DNA of 64,000 nucleotides from Onchocerca lupi. Taxonomy: Eukaryota > Nematoda > Chromadorea > Rhabditida > Onchocercidae. The position numbers and the translations under genes are program-made. Where the stretch lies: the NCBI GenBank assembly GCA_028564675.1, contig JAOVVO010000239.1, positions 42,471 through 106,470 on the forward strand. Reading direction: 5' to 3'. This document shows, piece after piece, positions 1 to 12,257 of the stretch; the first letter of the stretch is position 1; the number at the start of each line of letters is the position of its first letter. The notes under the pieces were generated by a model. It ran no database searches. It saw only the letters and a list, made by a program, of their open reading frames with translations, and had not been told where the DNA came from.

Positions 1-3000
1 CAGTATGTATTTATATGAATCGAATCTCATCGGAAACTATTTTCGTTACTGCCGAATACACTGCTACAGAAGGAATAATTGGAGTGAATCGGAAGGGACA
101 GGTATTATTTCTGTATTACTCTGTTGAGCTACTTTGTTCTTAATAACTGTCAACTTGACCATCGAACAAATGATTAATGTAGATAGGTTATGCAGTTGAA
201 ATGAAGCAAATAGATATGTCGTGCTTGAAACTTTACAAAATTCGGAGCATGCGTTGAAAATTTTATGGTACTCAAACGATTTGTCAGTTTCAATAATTTT
301 TTGAATGATTTAGTATTCATAATTAGAAAGACGTTTGTCGAATAGTTAACATTTTATTGTCATAATTTTCTGTGTCATGAAACGTACATCAACACTTTTT
401 TTTAAGGTTCTCTCGGTAAGTATCGATGAACAAAATATGATCCCATACGTGACACAAACTTTACAAAATCCGGAGCTTGCGTTGAAATTAGCAGTACGTT
501 GCGATCTTCCAGGAGCCGAAGAATTATTCGTTCGTAAATTCAATCTACTTTTTGGTAATGGAAACTATGCTGAAGCTGCGAAAGTTGCTGCTACTGCTCC
601 TCAAGTAATTAGTTTTTTTTTTTTTTTTTTTTTTTTTTGAATATACCAGAATTACTGATTTGTTTTATTAGTTGTGTTATAAATAGAATAATGATTTAAA
701 TTGAAATTTTGGACTGTATTTTGATTTTTATCCATTTATATATGATTGTTTTATATTAATTTTGTGAAAATGAAAATGTTTTAGATCTTTCACAGCCAAT
801 AGAAATTGCAGGGAATTTTAAGAACGCCACAAACAATCCAGAAGTTCCAGCAGTGTCCACATACTGGTGGTGGACCAAGTCCTCTTCTTCAGTATTTTGG
901 AATATTACTTGATCAGGGACAGCTGAACAAGTATGAAACGTTGGAGCTGTGCCGACCAGTGCTAGTGCAGGTAGCATTTCTTTGCTGTTAACTTTATGCG
1001 ATCTAGAAAATTGGTTGGAAGTCAAAAAATTAATAAGGACGGTAGTGAATTTATTTTGTTTATCGGTCATTAACACTTCTTGTGTTCTGAAAGGCTGGGA
1101 GAGATGTTTAAATACATGTTTCTTTTTTCACTTCTAACTGAAAAATTTATAAAAAATGGCACAAACGACCCAAAAAATTTATAGAAGTTTTGATTGATCA
1201 TATATGTATCTATTGAACACATTAAAAATTAACTCCCTAATTCAATTTATAGGGAAGAAAACAGTTGTTAGAAAAATGGCTTACTGAAGGAAAACTTGAA
1301 TGCAGTGAAGAATTAGGAGATCTGGTCCGACCACATGATGTCAATGTTGCACTGTCTGTTTATCTTCGTGGTAATGTTCCTCATAAGGTTTGTGTATTTG
1401 TAAATACATTTGATTGATGGTTACCTTGTTGAATTAGTCTTCTACATTTAATGTTTTTGAAAAGGCTAATCATGAGAAAACGCGATTGGCTTTCGAAATG
1501 GCATAATTATTCATTAATTCGATAGAACATTATCGACCAATAAATGAAAATTTATCTAACAGGTTGTCCAGTGCTTTGCTGAAACTGGTCAATTTGATAA
1601 AATTATTTTGTATGCTAAAAAAGTGAACTTCGAGCCTGATTATTTGTTCCAACTTCGACAAGTACTGCGCTCGAATCCGGAGATGGGAGCTAAATTTGCA
1701 CAGATGCTTGTGTCCGAAGGCGAAAATGAACCTTTAGCCGATATCAACCAGGTAAATTGTATGATAGTTCAATAGGGAAACAATTTATTGGAATACATTA
1801 TATCTAGGTTCTTCTTGCTTTATATCTAGGGAGAAAAGAAGATAAAAACTTTTAAAAAATATCTGTATGAAGTTATTCAAATAGAAGTTTAATAAAATTA
1901 GCAATTTTGCTCCCTAGAATAATGAACGAGAAAATACATGGTTTAATTGCATTGTATCTTAAATTATGATTATTAGTTTGTTTGGTTTATTTGCATCATG
2001 AATATAAGTTTTTTGGGAATTTTCGATGAATAGAAGGGTGATGATTCGAATTTACAGATAGTTGGATGTTTCGAGGAAATACAGGCAATACAACCGTGTA
2101 CATCATTCTTGTTAGAAGTATTAAAAAGTGATAAGGAATCAGAAGGACATCTTCAAACAAAACTGCTTGAAATGAATCTTCTTTGTGCTCCACAGGTAAA
2201 TAAATTGAAAGATTTGGACAACCATTTATCTGCTACAAGGTTTTAATCTTTTGTTTTTCTAAAAGAACTGGTAATCAAAACGAAGAATTGAATGATCAAA
2301 TGCTTTTGAAATTGCTCGTATTATTTTCAGGTAGCAGATGCAATATTGGGTAATCAGATGTTCCATCATTATGATCGTGCAACAATTGGACAATTGTGTG
2401 AGAAAGCTGGTTTGTTGCAACGAGCTTTGGAACACTTCACTGACCTCTACGATATTAAAAGAACCGTTGTTCATACTCAGCATCTTAAACCTGATGTTTG
2501 TTTTTTATTCCTTCACACTTATTTGATTTTTTATACTGATTTAAATAGATTAATTTAGGTCCTTGAGCAGATATATTCAAAAGATATTAATTATTAAGAG
2601 AAACAAACTTTTGTCGTAATGCTTTTCAAAAACATGCATGAGTTACAGTGGTTGGTAAATTACTTTGGTCAATTATCAGTGGAGGATTCATTGGAATGTT
2701 TGAAAGCGATGCTACAAACAAACATGCGGCAGAATTTACAAATTGTTGTCCAGATAGCTACCAAATACCATGAACAGTTGACTACCCATGCGCTTATTGA
2801 TCTGTTTGAGTCGTTCAAAAGTTACGAAGGACTATTCTACTTTTTAGGTTCCATTGTCAATTTCTCGCAAGATCCTGAAGTTCATTTCAAATACATACAG
2901 GTAAATTATGATTAAAGAGACAGTAATGTTACAATTTGATGATTGATTCAGTGAATGACTGAAGAATTTTAGTAGTGTTCAGATTGCTGTTATGCATAAT

Positions 3001-6000
3001 ATTTTGTTTCCAGTCGTAATTTACTGTAAATGTTAGTTCTTCGATCTTTTCAGTATGCATCACCATTGCTAAAACTATGAAATCACCTAATCTGATTTAA
3101 TATTTGACTACTTTTCATATCGTTTAATCTTTATCATTTATTTATCATTGAGATATCCAAATTTCATTTTATGCATAGTTTTATGCATGCATGTAATTGA
3201 CATTATTGAGATTATTTATGGGAGGGAAGTTTCCAAGTAATTATTAGTAACTGTAAAGAGAGTTTATTTCACCAATCACTAGTAATTTCAAATATATTTG
3301 AAATAGGATGGCATAATCAACTTTTATTGCAGGCTGCTACTAGAACTGGACAAATAAAAGAAGTGGAAAGAATTTGTCGTGAATCAAACTGTTATGAAGC
3401 CGAACGAGTTAAGAATTATTTAAAAGAGGCTAAATTAACGGATCAGCTGCCGTTGATCATTGTATGTGACCGACATGATATGGTACATGATCTTGTTCTT
3501 TATCTTTATCGGAACAATCTGCAGAAATACATCGAGGTGTTCGTGCAAAAGGTTATCTTTTATTTATTTATGAATTGGAACAACAGGTTATTAAGTTATG
3601 CATTAAACATATGATCATTTTTTGAGTCCCAAGTAAATTATTCCAAATTTCTTACTGCATTCTTGATTACTTTTTGATACCATGACCACAACTGCATAAA
3701 TTTGAGTTCGTTTAGGTAAATCCGGCACGATTACCTATAGTTGTTGGTGGTTTGCTGGACGTAGATTGCTCGGAAGATGCAATTAAACAACTTATCATCA
3801 ATACAAGAGGAAAATTTGATATTGATGAACTAGTTGAAGAAGTCGAGAAGAGGAATAGGTTTCTTTTTCGGTTTTTAATTAATAACGCATTTAAGACATG
3901 TTATGGAGACTTTAAAGAACAGTAGAAAATAAATTGTGACCTTTTTGTTATATTACTACGAAATACATGGTATCAGTTTTAGATTGAAACTATTAGCACC
4001 ATGGTTAGAGATGCGTGTTCAAGAAGGATCTACAGATGCAGCAACACACAATGCTCTTGCCAAAATCTATATTGATGCCAACAACAATCCCGAACGATTT
4101 CTTCGTGATAATCCATATTATGATTCGCGGATTGTTGGAAAGTACTGTGAAAAAAGAGACCCGCATTTTGCTTGTCTCGCATATGAACGTGGTCAGTGTG
4201 ATGCGGAACTTGTTAATGTAAGCCTTAATCATTTATATATCGAATAATATTATTTTTAGCATCTTCCTATACAGTACACTGTCACAAAAAAGCTATTTTC
4301 ATCCTGCATACAATTTCATATATGAGTTTATTTTCATCCAGCATACAATTTCATTCTATATATGACTTTTTATTTTCATATTTCATTAAAGTACGACCTC
4401 TTTTAACGACACTTTATTTATTTGAGATTTATAAGCACTTTTATTCTAAACTTCATTTATAGGTGTGCAACGAGAATTCACTTTTTAAAAATTTGGCGCG
4501 TTATTTAGTTAAGCGCCGTGATTTTCCACTTTGGGCTCAGGTGCTGGCGGAAGATAATCAACACAGAAGGCAGCTAATTGATCAGGTTTGCTTTAAACTT
4601 CCTTTATACGACTTTCAGTCGTTGTTCTCATTTACGGACATGATCAATGTGATTCGAATTTATTAATGTGAAAATTTTTTGAAACCTTTCAATTTTTATA
4701 TTTGATATTAGTTTGTGTTTATATTTGGAGCATGTTCTTTTTAATTTAAAAGAGACTTGAATCCACGATGTGAAATATTGAATGCTTATTCAAGAAAAGA
4801 TATTGAAATTAGAATAAGAGATAGGAAGAAATCTAAAAGTATCTGATGAAGAAATTGAAGTGGAATCAAACACTTATAATTTGCTGAGATACATATATTT
4901 TTTCAGGTAGTTCAAACGGCTCTCTCGGAAACTCAAGATCCAGAGGATATTTCGGCAACGGTAAAGGCTTTTATGGCTGCTGATTTGCCGAATGAGTTAA
5001 TTGAGCTACTGGAGAAAATTGTCCTTGACAACTCTGTCTTTTCTGAACATAGGTAATTCTTGTAGATAAATTCAAGTTAGTAATTATTTTAACAATAGAA
5101 GTGTGAAAATTTCGTACAGTTCATGAACAGTTTGATTTCTTTATGATTCATAAATTTCAATGTTTTCATTATAGGAACCTTCAAAATTTGCTCATTTTGA
5201 CAGCAATTAAAGCAGATCGTACACGTGTTATGGAGTACATCCAAAAATTGGACAATTACGACGCACCGGACATCGCCAATATTGCTGTTTCCAATCAGTT
5301 GTTTGAAGAAGCATTTGCTATTTTCAAAAAATTTGATGTTAATACTGCAGCAATCAATGTTAGTTCTTCGTTGTCTTTTCTTAGTTTTATATTTTCTTTT
5401 GATTCATCTCTTCAGTCATCTTGCTAGATTATTTCGAACTTGATAGTTTAAAATGATTCATCATTTGCGATGAATTAAAGTTCATTGTTATGATTATATG
5501 ATTACTAAGCAATCAGTTGTTAAATAAAGTACATTTTCAGTTTATTCTTTCCGGTAAAAAATTTTTTTTCCTTTTTTTTCTTTTATGAAAAAAAATTGAT
5601 TTCAAGATACTTTTTTTCTGTGCAAAGTGAATTTAAATCAATTATTGCTTATAATAAAATTTATTCTAATGCAGGTGCTGATTGATAATGTATCCAATTT
5701 GGATCGCGCTTACGAATTTGCGGAACGATGTAATGAACCTGGTGTTTGGGCTTCGCTGGCTAAAGCGCAGCTGAAGGAGGGTTTGGTGAAAGAAGCTGTG
5801 GATTCATTCATTAAAGCCGATGATCCCACTGCATATATGGAAGTTGTCAGCAAATGTTCTGAAACAGGTTTGTATTCATTTACAAAATTAAGCAAGCTTT
5901 TTACAAATTTTTGGCATAAATTTGTATCAAAATTTATTAGTTCTTTAGTTCATCAAAAAGCTCGCTTAATCTATGAAACCACCACTACTTTATTATTTCA

Positions 6001-9000
6001 GGGAACTGGGAGGATTTGGTCCGATATTTGCAAATGGCGCGGAAAAAATCGAGGGAATCATACATAGAAACGGAACTCGTCTATGCTTATGCAAAAACAA
6101 ATCGTCTTGCTGATCTGGAGGAATTCATTTCGGGACCTAATCATGCACAGATTCAACAAATAGGTGATCGATGTTTTGAAAGTGGAATGTATGAAGCAGC
6201 CAAAATTCTCTATAATAATATATCGAATTTTGCCAAATTATCGGTTACACTTGTTCGGCTTAACGAATTTCAAGGAGCGGTTGATGCTGCTCGTAAAGCA
6301 AATTCAACGAAAACATGGAAACAAGTAAGTACTCATATTATATTCTGTGCATGTATATATTGTGTTTGTCAAATCAATATTTGACTATCAAATTAGAGAT
6401 GAATATCAAAATGCAAATGATTTGTTTTTTCTTATTAATAAAATATTGATGATAAAAAAATGGATTAGAGAATATTCAGCACTAAAAATACAAGTTGTAT
6501 CTAAATTAAATTTGAATATAAGTCAGTTTCATAATAATTAAAAATGCTGTAAAGAATTTGGCAGAATTGTGAATATACATGAAACAAGAATATGAGTTTT
6601 TCTTGCTTTATAAATTTTCCATTCGTCTACGAATTTAGGAACAAATTTAGGAAAAATTGTTATTTAGGTTTGTTTTGCTTGTGTTGATAACGAAGAATTT
6701 CGTTTGGCACAGATGTGTGGTCTTCATATTGTAGTACATGCAGATGAGCTCGAGGAATTAATCAATTATTATCAGGTTTGCATTCGTATACAGTTTCTTT
6801 TTTACTATATTTCAGATGTTTTGCATTTTATGATGTATTTTAACATATCAGTCAATTTTATAATAGTTAATTAATAATTCTGTAAAGAATTTGACAAAAC
6901 TGTGAAAATACACGAAACATGAGTATGAATTTGTCGTGCTTTATAAATTTTTCATGTGTGTTTACTCTTAGTTTTTGAGTTTCTTTGAATTGAATATTTA
7001 AAAATAGAAGAACTGTTTATTAAAAACCGTTGAATTTTCTTTTTTAAAATTTATGGTGAATTTCTCCAGGAACGAGGTTACTTCGAAGAACTGATTGGTC
7101 TGCTAGAAGCAGCATTGGGTTTGGAAAGAGCCCATATGGGGATGTTTACTGAATTAGCAATTCTCTATAGTAAATATAAAGAGGAGAAGATGCGCGAGCA
7201 TCTTGAATTGTTTTGGAGTCGAGTAAATATTCCAAAGGTATATAATTTTTTTTTCTTAATTGAGTTCATTTAATTTACTTTAATGGAAGATAAGAGATAC
7301 GAAATTTTTTTCCATCAGTTATAAATGGAAAATCGTTAGTTTGTAATATATTATGCAAAAATAATGATGGAGTAATTCACTTTTTTTTTATTTATTAACA
7401 AATTGGATTGTACTTCAGGTTTTGCGTGCTGCTGAACAAGCTCATTTATGGTCTGAACTTGTCTTTCTTTATGATAAATATGAGGAATATGATAATGCAG
7501 CCCAGACAATGATGCAACATCCAGTGGAAGCATGGCGAGAACAGCACTTTAAGGAAGTGATCACTAAGGTAATGAACGTGAAATATATTTTAATTTCTGT
7601 TATTACTCTTTATTCATAGAGTTTAAATTACTTTAAAAAAAGATCATTATAAGCATTATTATAGGTAGCGAACATCGAACTATATTATAAGGCAATGCAG
7701 TTCTACTTGGATTATAAGCCGATGCTGTTGAATGATTTACTTCTTGTTCTAACACCACGACTTGATCATTCGCGAACCGTATCATTCTTTGCCAAATGTT
7801 TGTTCTTTTTTGAGAAATTTAGATCGCTCAAATGTTATGTCAGTGTTTTTAACAGTTGATTGTAATATCAAAAATAGCGCTAGTGGTATTTTTGTGTAAG
7901 TGATTTAATTATTTGTGTATCGGCTTGCTTTCAGTGAATCAGCTGCCTCTCGTGAAACCTTATTTACGTCAAGTGCAGACTCAGAATAACAAATCCGTGA
8001 ATGAGGCTTTAAATCAGGTGCTCATCGAAGAAGAGGATTATGCTGGTCTTCGCGCTTCTATTGATGCTTATGATAATTTTGATAATATTTCCTTGGCACA
8101 ACAGCTTGAGAAACATGAATTGCTTGAATTTAGACGTATATCTGCGTATTTGTATAGAGGTAATAATAGGTGGAAGCAGAGCGTTGAACTATGCAAGAAG
8201 GACAAACTGTATAAGGTAATTATTTTCAGTGATCTCAGTTAAATTTTCAAATTTGATAACATTAGTTTTGTGATCTAACATTTCAGGATGCAATGGAATA
8301 TGCTGCGGAGTCTCGACAACCTGAAATAGCCGAAGAATTGTTAGCCTATTTTTTGGAAAACAAGTTACACGATTGCTTTGCAGCTTCTCTTTATCAAATG
8401 TATGACTTATTGCATCCAGATGTCATATTGGAATTAGCATGGAAACATAAGATTATGGACTTTGCGATGCCTTATATGATTCAAGTAATGCGCGATTATC
8501 ATAGCAGGGTATGTATTATTTATAAACGTGTAATAATAGTTTGCATAATCTGCAGCATTTGCTGTGGTTGAAAATATCAATAACAAGCTGGTAGCAGTGG
8601 TAATGATTACCATTGTCTATTGACGTTTTCAGTTTAATCTTACTCTCATCAGTTAGTTGAAAAAGTTCTTGTTGAAAATATTGAAAAATAGTCATTTTAA
8701 ATCTATGAATTAAATTAAAGCTTGGTCTTGAATCTAATAGAGATTCATACTTTACGATTTTGATTACGATCCTCCGGCATTGGAATTTTTTCTGCTATCA
8801 TAATGTAGATTACTGTTTACTACTGTTTAGTGTAGAACTTGGATTACTGAGTTTTATTTCGCATATCAAGACATAGACATTGCTTTTATATAAAGACAGT
8901 AGAAATTGGTAGAACGCTTGGTAAAATAATAATATTGAAAAAAATGAGGTTCATATAATTGTTAAATCTCGTAATGCTTTATGTTTATTTGTTAAAGTTT

Positions 9001-9488
9001 CAGTTCTTTTTTCGAACTTTGTTAATAAAGAATGATATATCTTTTAGATTGGAAAGTTAGAGAGAGCTGAAGCAGAGAGAAAAGAAGAGGTTCAGGGAAA
9101 TCAACAACCGAATGGAAGCATGAGTTAGTACTTTATGTGGATTTGAACTACTAGCTTCTTGTTTTTAGGTATTCGCTGAGATTTTAAGTATTACTGGAAT
9201 TTTCTTCTGAATTGTATAATGATAACGCAATCTGAATTGTGTAATGATAACGTATAATGACCAATTGTTAATATAACAGAATACTGAATTTACTGTTGAT
9301 AAATTACTATTGCAGTAGAACCACAATTAATGTTGACATTCCCGGGAGGTGCAGCGATAGGTTCGGTGCCACAAATGCCTGGAACATATACTACGGCAGT
9401 GTCTGGGGGTCCTTATGGTGGTACTTCACCAGCAACAAATGCTTATGGTACACCGATGTATCCAAGTAGCGGTTCGTATGCTATGTAA
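1..9488 (+). CDS. chc-1: Clathrin heavy chain (5' end outside window)
   Basis: Heavy chain of the clathrin triskelion, which coats vesicles in endocytosis and trans-Golgi sorting. The window holds about 1403 residues, from the end of the N-terminal beta-propeller (near residue 300 of about 1680) through the linker and all leg repeats to the C-terminus. Exons: 1-101, 407-604, 812-970, 1253-1387, 1563-1751, 2058-2195, 2331-2495, 2649-2900, 3333-3551, 3716-3858, 3983-4217, 4463-4585, 4907-5052, 5175-5358, 5675-5867, 6002-6324, 6668-6775, 7070-7237, 7419-7568, 7665-7797, 7935-8215, 8287-8508, 9048-9123, 9316-9488. All introns are GT-AG and all phases agree. Recognisable stretches include [63 protein letters not shown] and DAYDNFDNISLAQQLEKHEL. 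The tail after 9048 is divergent: a charged helix, then a Gly/Pro/Tyr-rich end (GGPYGGTSPATNAYG) closing in SYAM. Family assignment is certain; the last two exon junctions are the least conserved part. Confidence 0.97.
222..262 (+). pseudogene. Decayed copy of part of clathrin exon 2 inside intron 1
   Basis: The intron segment around 230-262 matches exon 2 at about 464-497. Roughly 29 bases run almost identically (AAACTTTACAAAAT-CGGAGC-TGCGTTGAAA, two substitutions), and weaker similarity continues on both sides. The copy has no usable donor and its frame closes downstream, so it looks like a degraded tandem exon duplication and not a mutually exclusive exon. Confidence 0.6.
6533..6952 (+). 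repeat. Diverged repeat pair in the introns flanking clathrin exon 17
   Basis: About 85 bases at 6543-6625 and 6875-6955 are related: both contain CTGTAAAGAATTTG, then ACTGTGAA or ATTGTGAA, then ACGAAAC or ATGAAAC, then TGCTTTATAAATTTT. They lie in direct orientation on either side of the 108-bp exon at 6668-6775. This suggests an old local duplication or two insertions of one short element. I see no terminal repeats. Confidence 0.55.
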
Positions 9489-11239
9489 TGGTCGATATTT
9501 CCTTTCAGAACTGAAACATTGATTCGTCCATCTGAGATTGGTTTTGTAATGAAAAGTATCAGTTTTTGTTATTAAAAGACAATTTTATTTCATTATTTAT
9601 TATTTTTTGTTGTGATCAATTCTTGGAAAAAATGCGAGAAGTTAGTTTGTATTATCTATTCTGTTTTGCTGCAGACTTCAAAATTAGGTTTTTGAATGAT
9701 AGAAACGTCGCAACAAATTTTTCATAAAAGAATTTTTTAGGAATTAATGAACTTTCCGAATTTTCTGTTATGTAATTGTAATTCCTGGATTTCTGAAAAT
9801 CTGGAAGTTTTTGAAATCACGTATAAATGAAAAACAACAGTAAGATGAAAATGAGTTATTTCAATCAGCTTCATTTCTTTTTCGATTTTTATCTATTTGA
9901 TGTAGCCCATATAGGAACAGTATGTGTTAAAATTGTGATAAATTATTTCCTTTTTTTCTTTTCGTATTTGCAATGCTTGTTTGTATTATATAATGCACCA
10001 TGTACTATTGAACAGCACTGTCTCGTCCTGAAAATCAAAATTTCCCTTTTTGTATACATTCACAGTGCCCTATTCTTTTATTCTGCTCCACAATAAAGAT
10101 TTCTCATCAGATTTTCAGCACATTTTTAATACCTCAAAATTATTCAAAATACAGGCTATTTCATTCTTAGTCTTCGATCACCCGCTTTCCATTCATAAAA
10201 TTTCGGTGTTAATTCATGACGTTCCAAAACTAATTTTCTTGAAAATGAGCGAATTCTCGCACTGCTGTTGTTTGTTCTTTTTAAAAAAAAATTTTCTAAT
10301 TCGTTGACATTTGTGCATGTTTTAATAATCCTACTGGGAGTTTCTCGAGACCATTTGAACAAAAGTGAAAAATAATTTTTGGAGAAAGGAATTGAAATGG
10401 AAAGAAACGAGAAGATCTGAAGTTACATTTGAAGGAGAATAAGATGTCGAAGTTGTCAACGATAATTTTTTAGAATATTCTAGCAATGATGAAGAAGATG
10501 ACAGAAAGTATAGAAATTGATTTTAATTACTTCAAATTCTTAAAAATTCTGCTTACAAGCAGGTTTTATTTAAATCTCAATTTAAACTAACAAAATATGA
10601 TACCATAAAAATGATAAAACGGTAAAATGAATTGAAATCAAATCTGCTTGCGCCTGTTTTAAGTAAATCGATTGGAAGTCAAAAGTTGTATTTTTTTTCT
10701 TGCTAATGCAAAAATAAAAAATCAATGTCTTCTACGTATATTATAATTTTACCTTTGACCTTTCAGTCTCTTTTTTTTTTTTAAAAATTTAAAACCATTG
10801 ATAGTATATATAGTAGAGAGAAATGAAACTGAAGCTAAAGCAGGTATATTCATCATTCTAATGATCATTTTTTTTCTCCGTAAATTTTATATATTTGCTT
10901 TTCCCTCTTTCTTTCTTTCTATCTCCCTCCCTCTCTCCATCTCTCTCTCTTCTTTTCAACGAATTTTTTACATTAAATATTGTATTTACATAACATTAGT
11001 ATAGGATGTTGCTAAGATTTTTTTTTTTTTTTTTTTTTTTAATGGCATTTCATACGAACGAAGTTGAAATTTTTTGTTACGACAATGCTATCATTTCATT
11101 TATTGTTATTTATTTATTTTTTTATCTGAATAAATCATTATTTATAGCAATAGTTTCACCTTTAACCTTTCAACGATCAAGATAAGATAAGTATAATTTG
11201 CCATATTAAGTATGATAAAAAGTATGATTTTGCGAATAA

Positions 11240-11425
11240 CAGATAGTTTTATGTATAAATGATTTTCAGTGATCAATCATCGTAAATGATTGATTGATTG
11301 ATTGGTTGATTGATTGTTCGATCGATTGATCTAATTAATTATTTCTGTATGCGACAAATAGTTACACTTATAAATGATTTTCACTAATCAATCATAACTA
11401 ATGATTGATTGATTGATCGATCAAC
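11240..11425. repeat. Duplicated block with GATT/GATTGATC microsatellite
   Basis: Two related units about 120 bases apart. Each reads ATAAATGATTTTCA, then ATCAATCAT, then AATGATTGATTGATTG, running into GATT repeats and a GATCGATC-type turn. ATCAATCAT followed by ATGATTGAT can fold back, so each unit can form a hairpin. Confidence 0.6.
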
Positions 11426-11504
11426 TGAACTAATGGATCCAATAGATTGTTTGTATGGTTCAACGATTTTTATCGCTTTATGGAATATTGTAAGCTTTAT
11501 TAAA

Positions 11505-11625
11505 TAATAATCGCCATATTTAATCATTATTCTAATTAAATCGCTATATTTAATTATTATTCTAATTAGACCGTTACATTAAATTATTTTAAATTAAATC
11601 GTTATATTGAATCACTATCATTAAT
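11505..11625. repeat. Degenerate tandem repeat, about 35-bp unit
   Basis: Four imperfect copies of an AT-rich unit built on AATCG(C/T)TATATTTAATTATTATTCTAATT-like sequence. No coding potential is seen. Confidence 0.5.
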
Positions 11626-12257
11626 AAATATAATAGTAGTTATAAATGGATGAAATAAAATGATATAATTTATATAATAAGTAGTGCTAGTAAATATTCC
11701 GTCGTAAGTTTGAACTTTACTCGAATTTTACCTTTATTTAAACTTTACTCTTACGAAAAAGGTCATTTTTTTCGTGTGAAATTGTTAATCTTTCAAATAA
11801 ACACTTTTTTTTAGATTTATTCAATTCTTCAAATTATTATTTTTGCATGGCAAACGAAATATGTAAAAAATCGACAATGGGAGTTTGAAAATCGACAGAT
11901 GATTCCAATCGATGGAACGTATATTTTTCAATTTAATAGTTTTTTTTTTCCGTTTCGATATCAAATATTCTTTTTTATATATTCTCATTGAAAGATTTAT
12001 AAATAAATTTTGAAAATATCATTCAAAAAAAAAAAAAAAAACTCCCTTTTTGTCCTTTACTTCTCTAAATTAATTAACAAATCTAATTATTCATTCGATT
12101 ATTTCTTGAATATGTTGTTATTTATTCATATTATTTTGTTATATTTTTTAAATTTCTAATAAAAATTGATAAAATCTCGAAATATTAAGGTCCACTTTTG
12201 CATATTATTATGCTGAATTTCAAAATACCATGAAGGAACTTGCCTAAACTTTGTCAT

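Larger units (their letters stand above)
9489..12257. other. Intergenic stretch after clathrin, no gene supported
   Basis: The first part should hold the clathrin 3' UTR. The rest is AT-rich with homopolymer runs (11019-11040, 12024-12041) and a pyrimidine-rich patch at 10905-10955. Two short open stretches look slightly protein-like but have no recognisable homology or complete gene structure: minus strand 10156-10362, ending RRLRMK, and an acidic plus-strand run near 10443-10520. A GATT-rich duplicated block and a run of about 35-bp AT repeats are listed separately. Confidence 0.6.

Noticed and set aside
9827..10307. Two overlapping plus-strand frames after clathrin
   Set aside because: They are Phe/Tyr/Ile-rich, as expected from AT-rich DNA, with no splice signals or homology.
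11814..11932. Possible exon before the four-helix protein (IYSILQIIIFAWQTKYV)
   Set aside because: It has an acceptor-like start, but its only donor leaves a phase that does not join the exon at 12266 without a stop.
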